From Muraenolepis orangiensis (lineage: Eukaryota > Chordata > Actinopteri > Gadiformes > Muraenolepididae), in assembly GCA_027704905.1 (NCBI GenBank), contig CM051002.1:18586227-18650226 (forward strand): a stretch of 64,000 nucleotides of DNA, written 5' to 3'. Shown here in pieces: positions 1 through 13,802 of this stretch. How positions within the stretch are numbered: the stretch's first letter is position 1; each line of letters starts with the position of its first letter. A model generated the notes under the pieces. That model saw only the letters and a list, made by a program, of their open reading frames with translations, did no database searches and had not been told where the DNA came from. Made by a program: the position numbers and the translations under genes.

Positions 1-1163
<1,163 letters not shown>

Positions 1164-1513
1164 TGCGCCCGCCCCTTGCGCGTCTGTGTACCGTGTGTGT
1201 GTTCCTTGTACCTTGTGTGTGTGTGTGCACCCGTGTGTCTTGAGGTTGGGGTGAGAAGGGTGGGCCCTTCTGTGTGTAGTGTTGTGGGGGAAGAGAGTGG
1301 TTGCCATGGCGATGGTAACACATGAGTGGCACCGCCGACGGGTCCCCCGGCGGACGGGACCGCAGGCATGGAGGTAGAGCCGGGGTGGCCGAGGGAGGGA
1401 GGGGTGTATGTCGAGGAGGTTTAAGACGTCTGACAACACCTGCGACTCAAGCAGGGAACACACACACACACACACACATATGCATAGACACATACACACA
1501 CCACTTGACCAGA

Positions 1514-1752
<239 letters not shown>

Positions 1753-1940
1753 CCTCACGATGACTCCTGATTGCTCCTCGCTATGTTTCGTTCCTTTATG
1801 ACCAGCCGACGTACCCCACCGGAACAAAGATGGCCACCCCCTCCCCAACTCACAAAACACGCACACACCTCGCTCTGCGACGGGACACAGGAGACGCCCA
1901 ACGTCTCCGCAGTGGACACAACCAGCCAAAACACAAAAAT

Positions 1941-2663
<723 letters not shown>

Positions 2664-2970
2664 AGACACGTGCAGGTCCTGTGTGTGTGTGTGAGACGTC
2701 TGCGTCCTGCTTGTCCTGTGTGTGTGGTGTGTGCGTGCGTATGTGCCCGTGTGATGTGTTGCAGGAGGTGGAATATTGAAATGGCGCTGCGTGTCATTAT
2801 CATCAGTCACCCCCCCCCCCCCCCCCCCTCAATTCACTCCCAACTGTCTTCACTTCCTATTCCTTTGTCCTTCCTCCTCTCCTCTCCTCTCCACATCCAC
2901 GCTCACCTCTTTCTGGGACGACGAGGAGCAGCGGGACAGATAGGCCCCGTGTGTGTGTGGGCTGTAGGTG

Positions 2971-3024
2971 ACCCCCCCCCCCCCCCCAGCACACACGGGG
3001 GGGGGGGGGGGGGGGGTGGGGGGG
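2971..3024. repeat. Poly-C / poly-G foldback
   Basis: A 16-base C run (2972-2987), a 9-base spacer, then a ~20-base G run (2997-3016) and further G. The two runs are complementary, so this is a perfect C-G hairpin as well as a G-quadruplex-prone tract. Confidence 0.85.
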
Positions 3025-4410
3025 TTCTGATTTCACTGGAGGTGTTTGTTGATTGAATTGTAATTTCCGGCGTCCGCCCCACGGCGCGCTCTGCCTTCCA
3101 TTTTGTAGTAGCCCACTTCAAATTGGAGATGTTTTTTTTTTTATTTATTTTTTTTATAAATACTATAATTACTGAAGCAATTTATGTGGCGATGAAAGGA
3201 ACGAAGTGCCTTTTTCATGTTTGAAAATTGATTTATTGAAAGAGGAGCGCCGCACTGTTTGTAATTTAAAACTGTGGAGCAAGTGATCAATAATTAATGA
3301 GATGTAAATATAATGTTGTTAGGGAGATGTTTAAAAGGCTTACGAGAGGCAGACCTGGCGTTCAAAGAAAAATCACTGTGACATAAAATAAGACAAGGGG
3401 GTGGAGGGAGAGGGTCATTTATAATCATGTTTATTTAAAAAAAACGCTTGTTTGTTTTTAATCGAGTGGTAATCTGCCGGTCCGTCACCTCCTCCCCGTC
3501 TCACTCCTCGTCCGCTCACGAGGAGAAAGAGAAGCGTGGATTTCTCTTCCCTTGTGTTCCAAAGGGCCGCCTGGCAGAGGGGGGGGGGGGGCAGAGGGGG
3601 GGGGGGGGGACATACGACCCACCGGCGACCGCGCTCGTCTCAACATTGTCTCGCTCGCCCGCTGAAACACGAGGACTGGCTTTTCAGAAAATCCCCTTTC
3701 AATGGCTCTCCATCTGCGAGGCCCTTGTCTTGTCGTCCGATCGCACGTCTCTCCCTCTCGCCCAGATAAAGCGGCCCATTCTTTTGATCGGTGACCTGGT
3801 TATATATATTTTCTTTTTTTCGGTGGGGAGGCCTGAGGTTTTATATAAGTTTTCCACGTAAAAAAGAGAGGCTGGTATTTGAAGGTTTCTCATGCGGGGG
3901 GAGGGCTATCTGTCCTGTCACGCAGCGTCCCTCTGGGCCAGCTGTAGGATAGAACACCAGACCAGGCAAATTGCCTTGACCGAAATTGCCATCGCTACGG
4001 CATAATTCTCTCCACCCCCCCCCCCCCAGCTATGTCCAAACATTTTCACGACTCATATTGCGCTGCCATTTTGAAAAAAAGAAAGAAAGAAAGAAAGAAG
4101 AGAAACAACCCAAAAAAACCTGAACAGCATTATTTGTTTAAGGACGAACAATAGAGAACCGCATCGAACAACAACACTGCCAAAATGTGGACCAATCTTC
4201 TTTTTTTCTTTTTTTTGCACCAAAAAAAAGGGAATAGGGAGTCTCTGTAGAATGGAGCAGCATAACAGAGGTCTCTCACACAGATGTTTTGGATGTGCAT
4301 GAGCAGATGCTGTCCTGCGTGAGGACCGCCTCTCCAAAAGCCCTTTTAGTTCGGTGGAACAAACTCGGCGAACCTCTTGTCATCACTGGGGGTTAATCGA
4401 GTGTACCGTC
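3025..4410. other. Non-coding region with homopolymer runs
   Basis: AT-rich sequence with T and A runs, two G runs near 3580-3609 and a C run near 4014-4027. No exon with supporting splice sites or homology was seen. Confidence 0.5.
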
Positions 4411-4414
4411 AGAC

Positions 4415-4796
4415 AGGGGGGGGGGGGAGAGAGAGAGACAGGGGGGGGGGGGGGAGAGAGAGAGAGAGAGAGAGAGACAGGGGGGGGAGAGAGAGAGAGA
4501 CAGGGGGGGGGGGAGGGAGAGAGAGAGAGAGAGGGGGGGGAGAGAGAGAGAGAGAGAGAGGGGGGAGAGAGAGAGACAGGGGGGGGAGAGAGAGAGAGAC
4601 AGGGGGGGGGGGAGAGAGAGAGAGAGAGAGACAGGGGGGGGAGAGAGAGAGAGACAGGGGGGGGGAGGGAGAGAGAGAGAGGGGGGAGAGAGAGAGTGAG
4701 AGGGGGGGGGAGAGAGAGAGAGAGAGAGAGGGGGGGGAGAGAGAGAGAGAGAGGGGGGGGAGAGAGAGAGAGAGAGGGGGGGGGGGGGGGAGAAGA
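4415..4796. repeat. Polypurine (GA)n/(G)n tract, ~380 bp
   Basis: Alternating blocks of G(5-16) and (GA)4-10 with occasional GACAGG spacers; almost every base on the + strand is a purine. Long open frames in it encode only Gly/Arg/Glu or Pro/Leu/Ser repeats and are artefacts of composition. Confidence 0.95.
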
Positions 4797-4799
4797 GTA

Positions 4800-5409
4800 T
4801 CATGACCTCTCCGCTGGCGTAACGTACAGCGCGTCCACGCGCCCGTGTGCCCTGCCGTGGGATTAGAGCATAAGATGCACATGACCTACTTCTCCGTTTG
4901 TCATCGGGCGGGAGTTGATGTTCTTGTTTGTGTTTTGTTACCAGGTTGTTGTTTTTTTGGGTTCTTTTTTTCTCTTTTAGTCTGAAGGTCTGAAAAAAGA
5001 AAAGAATGAGGTTATTAAGGATACTTCGCCGTGTTGTCTGGAGACCAGCGTGCACTATTAGCTAGTGCTTTCATTTTTTTGGTGGAACAGGTTCATCTTT
5101 TATTCACTAGTGACTGAGTGCACAGGAGGACGGCCAAACCCCTATGTATTTAAAGTCCACTGCCTTTGGCCTGCGCTAATGCCGCCAGATGTACAATTGG
5201 TTCATAAGTATGTGCCGTTTAAAAAACGCTGCACCGTCTACATAATCCAGCCTGAAAGGTTGAGGTGTGCTAAAATCACGGACTTTAAAATGATGACTTT
5301 CCTGCTGAGAGTGGCAGGCTAAACGATATGGATCACTAATGACGGAGCGGGAGCAGACTCACACATAAAACATTTGCGGGTGTCACAAAGCGGGGGAATA
5401 GTAGAAAGG

Positions 5410-5466
<57 letters not shown>

Positions 5467-7153
5467 AGGAGTTCACCGAAAGGGCAGTGAAATGAGAGCT
5501 CTGACTTGCATATGTTTTATTTTATTTTTTCATACTGTATCGTGTGTGTGTGAAGATAAGAAATGATATCTATATCAATGAAAAACAATCACCGGGCAGA
5601 GATGATCTTTGCCTCGGCCAGAGCCATAAAAATCACTATTAGATGTGATATTACATGCTTCCACTGGGAGCTTTATGGGGAGATGAGCACAGTACACTGC
5701 ACACTGTATCGGCCTGTGGGCTCGTCATTTTACATGCAATCCTTTAGAACATGCTACTAACATGACCCAATCTGGGTCATGTTCTAATCTATTGATTGTG
5801 CCTATAGGGTTTTGTTACACTGTATCATCATAGGATTGTACAATATAGCCTCTGTCAAATTTAAAATGTGGCTGAGATCCAAACATGGCAGCATAGTCAC
5901 TGGGGCCTTAATGTGAAGCACATGATTGTGTGAAGCCAAGTGTTCACTCTGGGTTATAGAACGGTGGACCATGTTTCTGTACACACTTGACCTGGACTCA
6001 TACTAAAGTGTGTTGCCAAGCGTACCAACCCTCATGGATGTTTGCTTTGCAACATCCAGAAACAGCAGGTCAGACTGACCAAGTGGATTCCAATGCTAAA
6101 CTAATATAGTTAGTTAATAATAACAAATTATATATTAACTCCCCTGTCAATATGCATAGGCTTAATATGCATTTGACTTTGACACAGACTCCTAACATAC
6201 CTTTCCTCAAATCCACAAAGTGTTTTCAAATACTTTTAATTAAGTACGTGTCTGCAGTGGAACATTAATGAGCCCAAGTCTCAAACAGTCATGAATATAT
6301 TTTCACTTTTCTTTTGGTGGCTCATCACAATGTGACGTTGCTGGCAGAGTCGGACACATCTGGCAGCGACGGAGTCAAATGAACAAAACACCTCAACTCA
6401 GTCGAGATCTCCCAATGTGTGCAGAAAGGCAGGTGACAGTATTTAATCAGTGTTGTTAGCTTCTCCACGCACACTTTCTCGGTGCAGATAATTAACATTT
6501 CTTAAATTACATCTCAACACTTCCTTGAAGGATGAACGGGGGAACTCGGCGATCCTTCGCGAGAAATAATGAAATGACTCGTTCCGTCTGTAATTAATGA
6601 ATCCTAATGTAAGGCTTGATCAAGAACAACAACGGAGCCTAATTTACTTTGACGGAATCTCATTCTTTAGTCAAATTCCAAAGGCCATATTTCAGAAGTA
6701 GTTTCCAGAAGTGGTAACCAGTGAAGATCCAAGGATAGAACAGACGTCAACCAGGACATCTGTTAGCAACCTCCATTAAGGCAGCGTGTCGGATATGGTA
6801 CTAATGAGACATGTGGGCGTGGTGCAGTGAGATGTTTAGTAGAGGCTTACGACTTGTTCTTTTGGACATAATATATGTAAACACAATCTGCCTCAGAAAA
6901 TGTTTCCTTTTCCCTTCCTATTAAGAAGAATGTAATGGGATGCTCTGAAGAATATCTGATTTAAGGGTCCCTTGGGACCCTTGGGAATCCACACCACAGA
7001 ATAGGTCTAAACTAACTATGTCCAACTAACAAATAACTATTATAATTTCTTCTGTATTTCTACATTTGGGAAAATGGTCATTTATTATTATGCAGTAATT
7101 TAAATAAAATGTAATGTTTGACAATGTCCTTTTTATTTGTAATTGTGTCCTAG
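4800..7153. other. zhx3: Non-coding, probably zhx3 intron or 5' flank
   Basis: AT-rich sequence with a (GT)n array at about 5410-5465 and no convincing exon. It ends in a plausible splice acceptor: a pyrimidine-rich stretch followed by CCTAG at 7149-7153, which would open the exon holding the zhx3 start codon. The intron assignment is inference. Confidence 0.5.
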
Positions 7154-7357
7154 GTTTCCAGCAGGCTGTAAACTTGTCCATGGACCAGAAATCCTAAAGA
7201 GGCAGACGGGCCATCATGAAGCAACACTGTGATGTCATAGCAACTGCTCCATGACACTTAACCTCTGTTTGACCTCTCCACTATCCACCCGCTCTCTGTG
7301 TCCATCAGACCGGACCGTCAACCAGTCACTCACACACACAGCACACAGCGCAGCGCC

Positions 7358-10141
7358 ATGGCTAGCAAGAGGAAGTCCACTGTGCCCTGTATGATACCAT
7401 CCAAATCCAAGCACATGCGCGAGGAGATCATACTGGGCTGCCTGCCAGATCTCCTGCCCACCATCCCAGAAGATAGCATACTCAGCATCTCTGGCGATGG
7501 ATCCGGCCACAACCAACCCACTTCCACCAAACCGCCCGACATCAACAGAGGCCAGAAAGGCGGGGCGTACAGCTGCTCAAATTGCCGTTTTGAGTCCAGA
7601 GACCTGAACTACTTTCTGGACCACATGCATAACTGTCACATAGACTTCAGAGCACAGCCCACCTTCTACTGTCTCAACTGCGGGGTGTCAGTTGTCCGGT
7701 TTGAGGCCCTGGCTCTGCATAACGCTAAGGCCCACCGGGGAATAATGCAAGGCTCCATCACAGCCTCCCTCCATGTCAACAAGAGGGATGGGCTGACTAC
7801 TGTGGAGCAAAGCCTCTTCACCGACAGTGGGGAAGACTACCGAGAATCCGGGCTGTCTCTCACCAAAACACCCATCGCAAAGATGATGAGAGCCAAGGGG
7901 GAGCACAAAAAGATAGTGGTTTCCCACACTGTGGAGGTACGAAAGCTAGACCCTGGAAAGGACCTAGACCTCAACATGCTGACAAATGTGCCTGAACTCC
8001 CAAACGGGGCTCTCAGTGTCTCTGGTGCCCCGGCTATGGCGAGGACAACCGTCACCCACGCGATAACAACGGCGTCCAATCAAGTCTTTCACCAGCAGAC
8101 TCCTCCCTTTTACTCTTCCCATTCCTCCAGTTCCTTTAAAGACCTTCCAAAGGTGCTGATCCCCCTCAGCAGCATCCCGGCCTACGATGCCGCCATGGAC
8201 ACCAGCAGCTTCCTAAAGACCTCCTTTGGCAAGTTTCCCTATCCGACCAAAGCTGAACTCTGCTATCTGACAGTGGTCTCTGAGTTCCCCCAAGAGCAGG
8301 TCAAACTGTGGTTCACCGCCCAGAGGCTCAAGCAGGGGATAAGCTGGTCCCCCGAGGAGATCGAAGAGGCCAGGAGGAAGATGTTCAACACTGTTTTCCA
8401 GGGCCAGCCACAGCAGAAACAGCCGGTAGTGCCTCAGCACGCCAGCCACATGGTCAGCCACCGCACGGTCATCGGCCAGCCTGCCCACTTTGGCCCAGTA
8501 GGGCCGCACTACCCGATGCCTAATATCCCCTTTGGCAATTTAAGAAATCGATCCACTGGGGTCATTACGACACAAGCTAACATGTCCACCAACCCAAAAG
8601 TCACCAGGGTCACGTACTCTGCTCCAGCCTACCCCCCAAAGTTTCCATCTGTTGTTAGAAAGACGCAGGTGCTGACCAAGAACACCCACCTGCCCCCGCT
8701 GGAACCAACCAAGAGCAATGGGCTGGACGTGGCCGGGGGCAGTGTCTGCGTCAGTAGCACCAGCAGCAGTCGGAGCAGTAGCAGCAGCAGTTGCAGCAGT
8801 AGCAGCAGCATCAGCAGTTACTCCAGTTGTAGTAACGGCGGAGAAACCGGAAACAGGAAGCACGTGAACGGCAGCGGCCCACCTAGCGGAGCGGTGACCT
8901 GCGGTGCGGTGACCTCTCCCAACATTACCAATAAGGAGGAGCCAGGCAGCAGCGGCAAGGCCCATGTCAAGATGAACAGTGTAACCATGGAAACGGAAGG
9001 TGGCGCCAGCACCAAGAGTCAAGTGATTGTGAATAGCACCAGCATAAATGACATCGCCTGCAACACCCATAACAACAACAACAGCACTATCATCCAACAT
9101 GAGCAGTCCCGGGTCACTAAGCCTAGCGACGACTGCAATAACTATACCAACCAACACACCAAAAACGGCAGTATTAGCGACTGCCCCAGCTCTACAGGTA
9201 TCGACGGTGTTCCCAGCATCCCCAGCCACGCCAGCAACCCCCAAAGCGAAAGCACCACCAGCACCACCACTGTCATTGCCAAGAGCAGCCTGGACACGTT
9301 CCCCAAGGACTTCCCCGTCAAAGGAATGTCCATCCTTCAGCAGCTCATCAAGGACGACCCCCCTGAGCAGGACATGCGCTGTTCAGAGCTCAAGGTCGAC
9401 CCCATCAAGATCAACCTGAAAAAGCTGAAGATGAGCGAGCCGGAGCCGAACTTAGATATTTTTGCACCTTTAACAATGAACCCTGAACCTTTTGACAATC
9501 CCCTGTCTCAGCCGTCCTTTCCACCCCTGTGGGGCGCCATGACCCCCCACCAGGTGCACATCCTCCGGCAGGTGTTCTGCGGCACCCCCTGGCCCAGCAG
9601 CCAGCAGTACGAGGACCTCAGCATCATGACGGGCCTGCCCAAGTCGGAGGTGGTACGTTGGTTCAGTGACAGCCGCTACATCCACAAGAACAACCAGCGG
9701 AAGTGGCTGGAGAGCTACCAGCGCCTGCCCACGGAGTCGGAGGAGGCCAACGCCCGCCGAGAACCTAACGGCGAGATGCTAATGGACCCGCAGCCGGCAC
9801 GAAGGAAATCCGTGGACCCGAACGGACACCATGAGGGAGGAGGAGTGGGCATGAACCTGTGTCAGCGCGATGTGTGGCAGGATGCGTACTCTCCGCTGCT
9901 GGGCCTGATGGGGTCCGCCGAGGCTGGGGAGCGAGGGAGGCCTGGGACATCCGTGCAACCCGGGGTCCTGCAGGACCCTTGGCTGGAGAGGGTGACGGCC
10001 CATCAGCAGCCAATGACCAACCCGTCTTTCATGGATCAGCAGACGGACACCAGCCAGGCCAGGTACAGCGCAGCGGCCTTTCCTCCCCACGCCACTACCG
10101 TGTCTGAGAGTTTGGACTTGATGTTCATGACTCATAGGTGA
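7358..10141 (+). CDS. zhx3: Zinc fingers and homeoboxes protein 3 (ZHX3)
   Basis: Nuclear transcriptional repressor of the ZHX family; ZHX proteins dimerise with each other and with NF-YA. The frame is open from 7298, but the family N-terminus MASKRKST starts at 7358, giving 927 residues. Two C2H2 fingers lie at about residues 71-94 (YSCSNC...H) and 103-127 (FYCLNC...H). A homeodomain at about 286-345 carries the family block FPYPTKAELCYLTVV and WFTAQRLKQG. After a long Ser/Thr/Asn-rich linker come the PIKINLKKLK motif (~683) and a second homeodomain at about 725-785 (PKSEVVRWFSDSRY), matching mammalian homeodomain 4. Homeodomains 2, 3 and 5 of mammalian ZHX3 are not visible. The TGA at 10139-10141 overlaps a potential splice donor after 10137, so the true C-terminus may be elsewhere (see 11254-11287). 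Family assignment is firm. Confidence 0.95.
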   Translation: MASKRKSTVPCMIPSKSKHMREEIILGCLPDLLPTIPEDSILSISGDGSGHNQPTSTKPPDINRGQKGGAYSCSNCRFESRDLNYFLDHMHNCHIDFRAQPTFYCLNCGVSVVRFEALALHNAKAHRGIMQGSITASLHVNKRDGLTTVEQSLFTDSGEDYRESGLSLTKTPIAKMMRAKGEHKKIVVSHTVEVRKLDPGKDLDLNMLTNVPELPNGALSVSGAPAMARTTVTHAITTASNQVFHQQTPPFYSSHSSSSFKDLPKVLIPLSSIPAYDAAMDTSSFLKTSFGKFPYPTKAELCYLTVVSEFPQEQVKLWFTAQRLKQGISWSPEEIEEARRKMFNTVFQGQPQQKQPVVPQHASHMVSHRTVIGQPAHFGPVGPHYPMPNIPFGNLRNRSTGVITTQANMSTNPKVTRVTYSAPAYPPKFPSVVRKTQVLTKNTHLPPLEPTKSNGLDVAGGSVCVSSTSSSRSSSSSSCSSSSSISSYSSCSNGGETGNRKHVNGSGPPSGAVTCGAVTSPNITNKEEPGSSGKAHVKMNSVTMETEGGASTKSQVIVNSTSINDIACNTHNNNNSTIIQHEQSRVTKPSDDCNNYTNQHTKNGSISDCPSSTGIDGVPSIPSHASNPQSESTTSTTTVIAKSSLDTFPKDFPVKGMSILQQLIKDDPPEQDMRCSELKVDPIKINLKKLKMSEPEPNLDIFAPLTMNPEPFDNPLSQPSFPPLWGAMTPHQVHILRQVFCGTPWPSSQQYEDLSIMTGLPKSEVVRWFSDSRYIHKNNQRKWLESYQRLPTESEEANARREPNGEMLMDPQPARRKSVDPNGHHEGGGVGMNLCQRDVWQDAYSPLLGLMGSAEAGERGRPGTSVQPGVLQDPWLERVTAHQQPMTNPSFMDQQTDTSQARYSAAAFPPHATTVSESLDLMFMTHR

Positions 10142-10362
10142 AGGGACCAACATGTGCTGGGTGGGTTGTAGTTGATGTTGTGATGTTTACAGTATAAAGC
10201 AGGTACAGTATAAAGTAGTGATGTACAGTCAATCTTAGTCAATCTTTCATTTACATTAGTTATGTTGTTGACCCATGCCTCGTAGCAAGAATGTCACAGT
10301 CCAGGTTCACCCTGCCTTATACTGTGAATTTGATCAATTAAAAACACTTTGACTTTGGCAGG

Positions 10363-10915
10363 ATGTAGTTGTGATGGACAGTATAAACAGGATGTAGTTG
10401 TGATGGACAGTATAAACAGGATGTAGTTGTGAAGGACAATATAAACAGGATGTAGTTGTGATGGACAGGATATAGTTGTGATGGACAGTATAAACAGGAT
10501 GTAGTTGTAAGTGATGGTATAAACAGGATGTTGTTGTGATGAACAGTGTAAACAGGATGTAGTTGTGATGGACAGTGTGAAACAGGATGTAGTTGTAATA
10601 TACAGTATAAACAGGATGTAGTTGTAAGTGACAGTATAAACAGGATGTAGTTGTAAGTGACAGTATAAACAGGATGTAGTTGTGATGGACAGGATGTAGT
10701 TGTGATGGACAGGATGTAGTTGTGATGGACAGTATAAACAGGATGTAGTTGTGTGATGGACAGTTTAAACAGGATGTAGTTGTGTGATGAACAGTGTAAC
10801 AGGATGTAGTAGTGATGGACAGTGTAACAGGATGTAGTAGGGATGGACAGTGTGAAACAGGATGTAGTATTGATGGACAGTGTGAAACAGGATGTAGTAG
10901 TGATGGACAGTGTGA
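10363..10915. repeat. Degenerate ~30-bp minisatellite
   Basis: About 20 imperfect copies of a unit centred on ACAGGATGTAGTTGTGATGG, with spacer lengths varying by a few bases. It lies just after the zhx3 coding exon, in 3' UTR or in a last intron depending on which C-terminus is used. Confidence 0.95.
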
Positions 10916-11205
10916 AGCCGGTAGGGGAAGGTTGTACAGATAAAGACAGGCAGCTTATTCAAGCAATCAAAGGTCTGTGTTTGAGAAGCTATTTTTAGAT
11001 CCGTAGGAGACCGGGTCTCTGAATTATAGATTGAGAGCATGCTAATATAGGTGAATAAATCATGACAATTGTCTTTGTTAGGATGGATTTTTCCAAAGGG
11101 GCTTGTTTCCAACAAGTCATCATCCAGTTTCACAAAGTTTCACCACACATTTCCCACATTTATGGTGAACGGGTTCTCTATAGTCCATGTGTGTGACGTG
11201 TGCGT

Positions 11206-11253
<48 letters not shown>

Positions 11254-11287
11254 GGATCGTCTGAGGATGGAGTTGCTGGAGGTGTGA
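11254..11287 (+). CDS. zhx3: Possible last coding exon of zhx3
   Basis: The zhx3 frame reaches CATAG|GTGAAG at 10133-10143. If that GT is used as donor, the next strong acceptor is TGTGTAG ending at 11253, and the phase matches: AG plus G gives Arg, followed by DRLRMELLEV and a TGA at 11285-11287. The acceptor's polypyrimidine tract is a (TG)n array at about 11203-11250. Splice phase and signals support it; homology cannot be judged because the tail is so short. Confidence 0.4.
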
Positions 11288-11816
11288 GGGGTCTGGCCGG
11301 ACCCCACACACCAGAGGACCGGCTCGGGCCTGCTGCCCGGTCCCCCCGTCCCCGTCCCCCCCCCGGTGTGTGTGATCATCATGACAGCAGAAGTGATTGT
11401 AGCTGGACCGTTGGATTCTGACTGTAACTGTGAATATCCCCCTCTTCCTCCTCCCCCTCCCCCACCCTCCGTCCCTCTCGCCACCCGCCTGCCATCACTT
11501 CCTACCATCATCAAAAGAATGAAAAACTTCTCACTTTCTTTGGGTCCTGTAATGTTTTATCGCCTTTTTTCATGCTTCTCTGTGGTTGTGGGGTGGGGTG
11601 GGTGGGTGGGGTGGGGTGGGTGGAGGGTGCACATGGAGCTGTGGAATCGAGGGAGCGACGGATCTAATGGAAGGAAAAAAAAATCAACAAAAGGAGAGAG
11701 AGAGAGAGACGCACATGGACTTGGCAAACTGACCCGAGAGAAGAAAAAACTAGAACCACGCGGATAATGTTTTTTGGGGGCAGAGGGAGAATTATATATA
11801 AATATATATATATATG

Positions 11817-13013
11817 AATAAAACTGCACTATAAAAGATGGTTTGTACTGACGGGACAAACGGAAAAAAAGGATGTGTCAAGGAAATGTTCTGTTAGCTT
11901 TGTGAAACTTTCATTTTTTACTCTTATTTTATTTTTTAGCAACCAGTACTTCAGCACTGCCTTAAATTGTACTTGTTTCTGTTCTTCTGTTTGTTAAATT
12001 CTATTTACTCAATCCTATACTCACTGTAAGTCCAGATGCAATCAAAAGGTTGTTTTTTTCTTTTTTTAGATCTGTATAAATGTCGGCTACACACACACAC
12101 ACGAGACTATAACCATATAATGCACTATTAAAAAAAGAAAAAGACAGCAATGCTAAAATCACACTGCCCCCCCCCGCCCCCTTTCCCCCCCTCCGAGTGA
12201 GCATAATATTGATCGTTTTGTGGAGATCAATAACACTACACTGCCCTGCCAGCCCGATGTGGAGAGAAGCCTCCGTCACGCTCAAGTTGCCTTACTCCGC
12301 CATGTGTCCATTTACCCTCGCCACTTCGCTTTTCAGCTGCTGCGCTTTCCCAAAAAATAAAATTAAAAACCTTAAAAAAAATAAAAATTTAAAAATAAGA
12401 AAAGAGAAGATTGTCAATGCAACAATAAGTTTGTCCGTGCAACACTAGTCACTGTTGGTCTATATCTGTGGAAAAAAAATAATGATTATTAACGCGTGCT
12501 GCTTTCTGTACACTTGGAAATGTTTAAGCTGTAATTGTATCAATTATTGTTTCTGACAAAAAAAAACGAATTGTTCAATGCAAAAATAATCAATTTGACC
12601 CTTGACACTGACAGTGAGATTTCGTGGTAGCTAGAGAGCCAAATTTGGAGGTGCTTCCCCCCCCCCCCCCTGAATTTTCCTGTTCTTTTGAGACATTCAT
12701 TCACTACATAAATCCTATTGAGCTGCATCTTTGTCGAGCTGCTAAACAAAAAAACAAAAAAAAGCTAAGAACGGTGCTATACCATCCAAAGTGAAATTGG
12801 AGGTCCCTCTCCTACCAGCAGTGTATGCACTTGTGTCGAATGTTACAAAAAAAATAATTATTTTGGTTTGAGTCAAACGAAATCTGGACTTACGGTTTTA
12901 AGATCACTTAAAAAAATAAAATAAAAAATAAAAAAAACTTTTATGAAATACGCTGATCATAAAGCACTGTTGTATCATCCTTTCTAAAACCTTCTGAATC
13001 TTTACAGAATAAA
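11817..13013 (+). terminator. zhx3: Candidate zhx3 polyadenylation signals
   Basis: AATAAA occurs at 11817-11822 and again at 13008-13013. Either could end the zhx3 transcript. The stretch between holds A- and T-rich runs but no reading frame of note. Confidence 0.4.
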
Positions 13014-13796
13014 CGGAATACTCACCAAGCATCACCGCCTCGCCGCTTTCTTACCGTGAGAGTCACGTCTGCATATTAATTCGGGATGCTGGTGGAGTCT
13101 CATCACGCAGGGGGGATATGAGACCACTATAGAGCGACCCCTTGTGGCGAGCCGTCGCCACTACGCTTCATTATTATACTGAACGTTTCACCTCTGCAGT
13201 TTTCAACAAAATGTGGCTACCACAGCAGAAACCAGAATCACACCCAGGCTACCATTGCCAAATAAAATAGAATATTGATGTTATGTAGGGTAAGGGTTAT
13301 GAAAATGAAGATTAGATCCCCCCCCTCCACCACCCTCAATAAAACCCAACAGTGGATTTATACACCAAGAATTGAGACACCGGTTCGCCAGATGCTTAAA
13401 CGATATGAAATCCTTCCTGAGCAGATTTCGAAATAACTAAACAAACGGGGAATTTCTAGTGTCGAATCCCAGTGTTACGGATCCCAAACCCCACCGTCCA
13501 GACCCATAGAAGCACGTTCCTCATCCCTTTGAGAGGCATGTTTTGCAACCAAGTCGATCATAGGTAGACGGGAAACTAACATGAAGATCCTAAAAATAAA
13601 AAATAAACATTCCGATTATTCTGGAAGGGAATCTCAGGGCATCCAGTTCAAAGGCAACAGCGGCTATGGGGGGGTCCCACCATGCGGGGGCCGGGAGAGA
13701 GACCAGGGTCCCGACAAACCCACATGCTTAACATGACACGGGAAAGGAACAGAACCAAAGAAATACATGGCAAAATGTCGAGTTGTAGGGTCTTTA

Positions 13797-13802
13797 TTTA
13801 TT
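13797..13802 (-). terminator. top1: Candidate top1 polyadenylation signal
   Basis: On the minus strand two overlapping AATAAA hexamers occur at 13793-13802, about 1.2 kb past the top1 stop codon. The intervening 13803-15026 is A/T-rich with no gene on either strand, as expected for a 3' UTR. top1 and zhx3 would then converge with roughly 0.8 kb between transcript ends. Confidence 0.5.

Noticed and set aside
4354..5055. Open frames of 140-220 residues over the purine tract
   Set aside because: Composition artefacts (Gly-Arg-Glu or Pro-Leu-Ser); no domain or conservation pattern.
7298..7357. Upstream Met of the zhx3 frame
   Set aside because: The 20 extra residues are a His-Thr-rich stretch from a CA repeat, while the family N-terminus MASKRKS starts at 7358.
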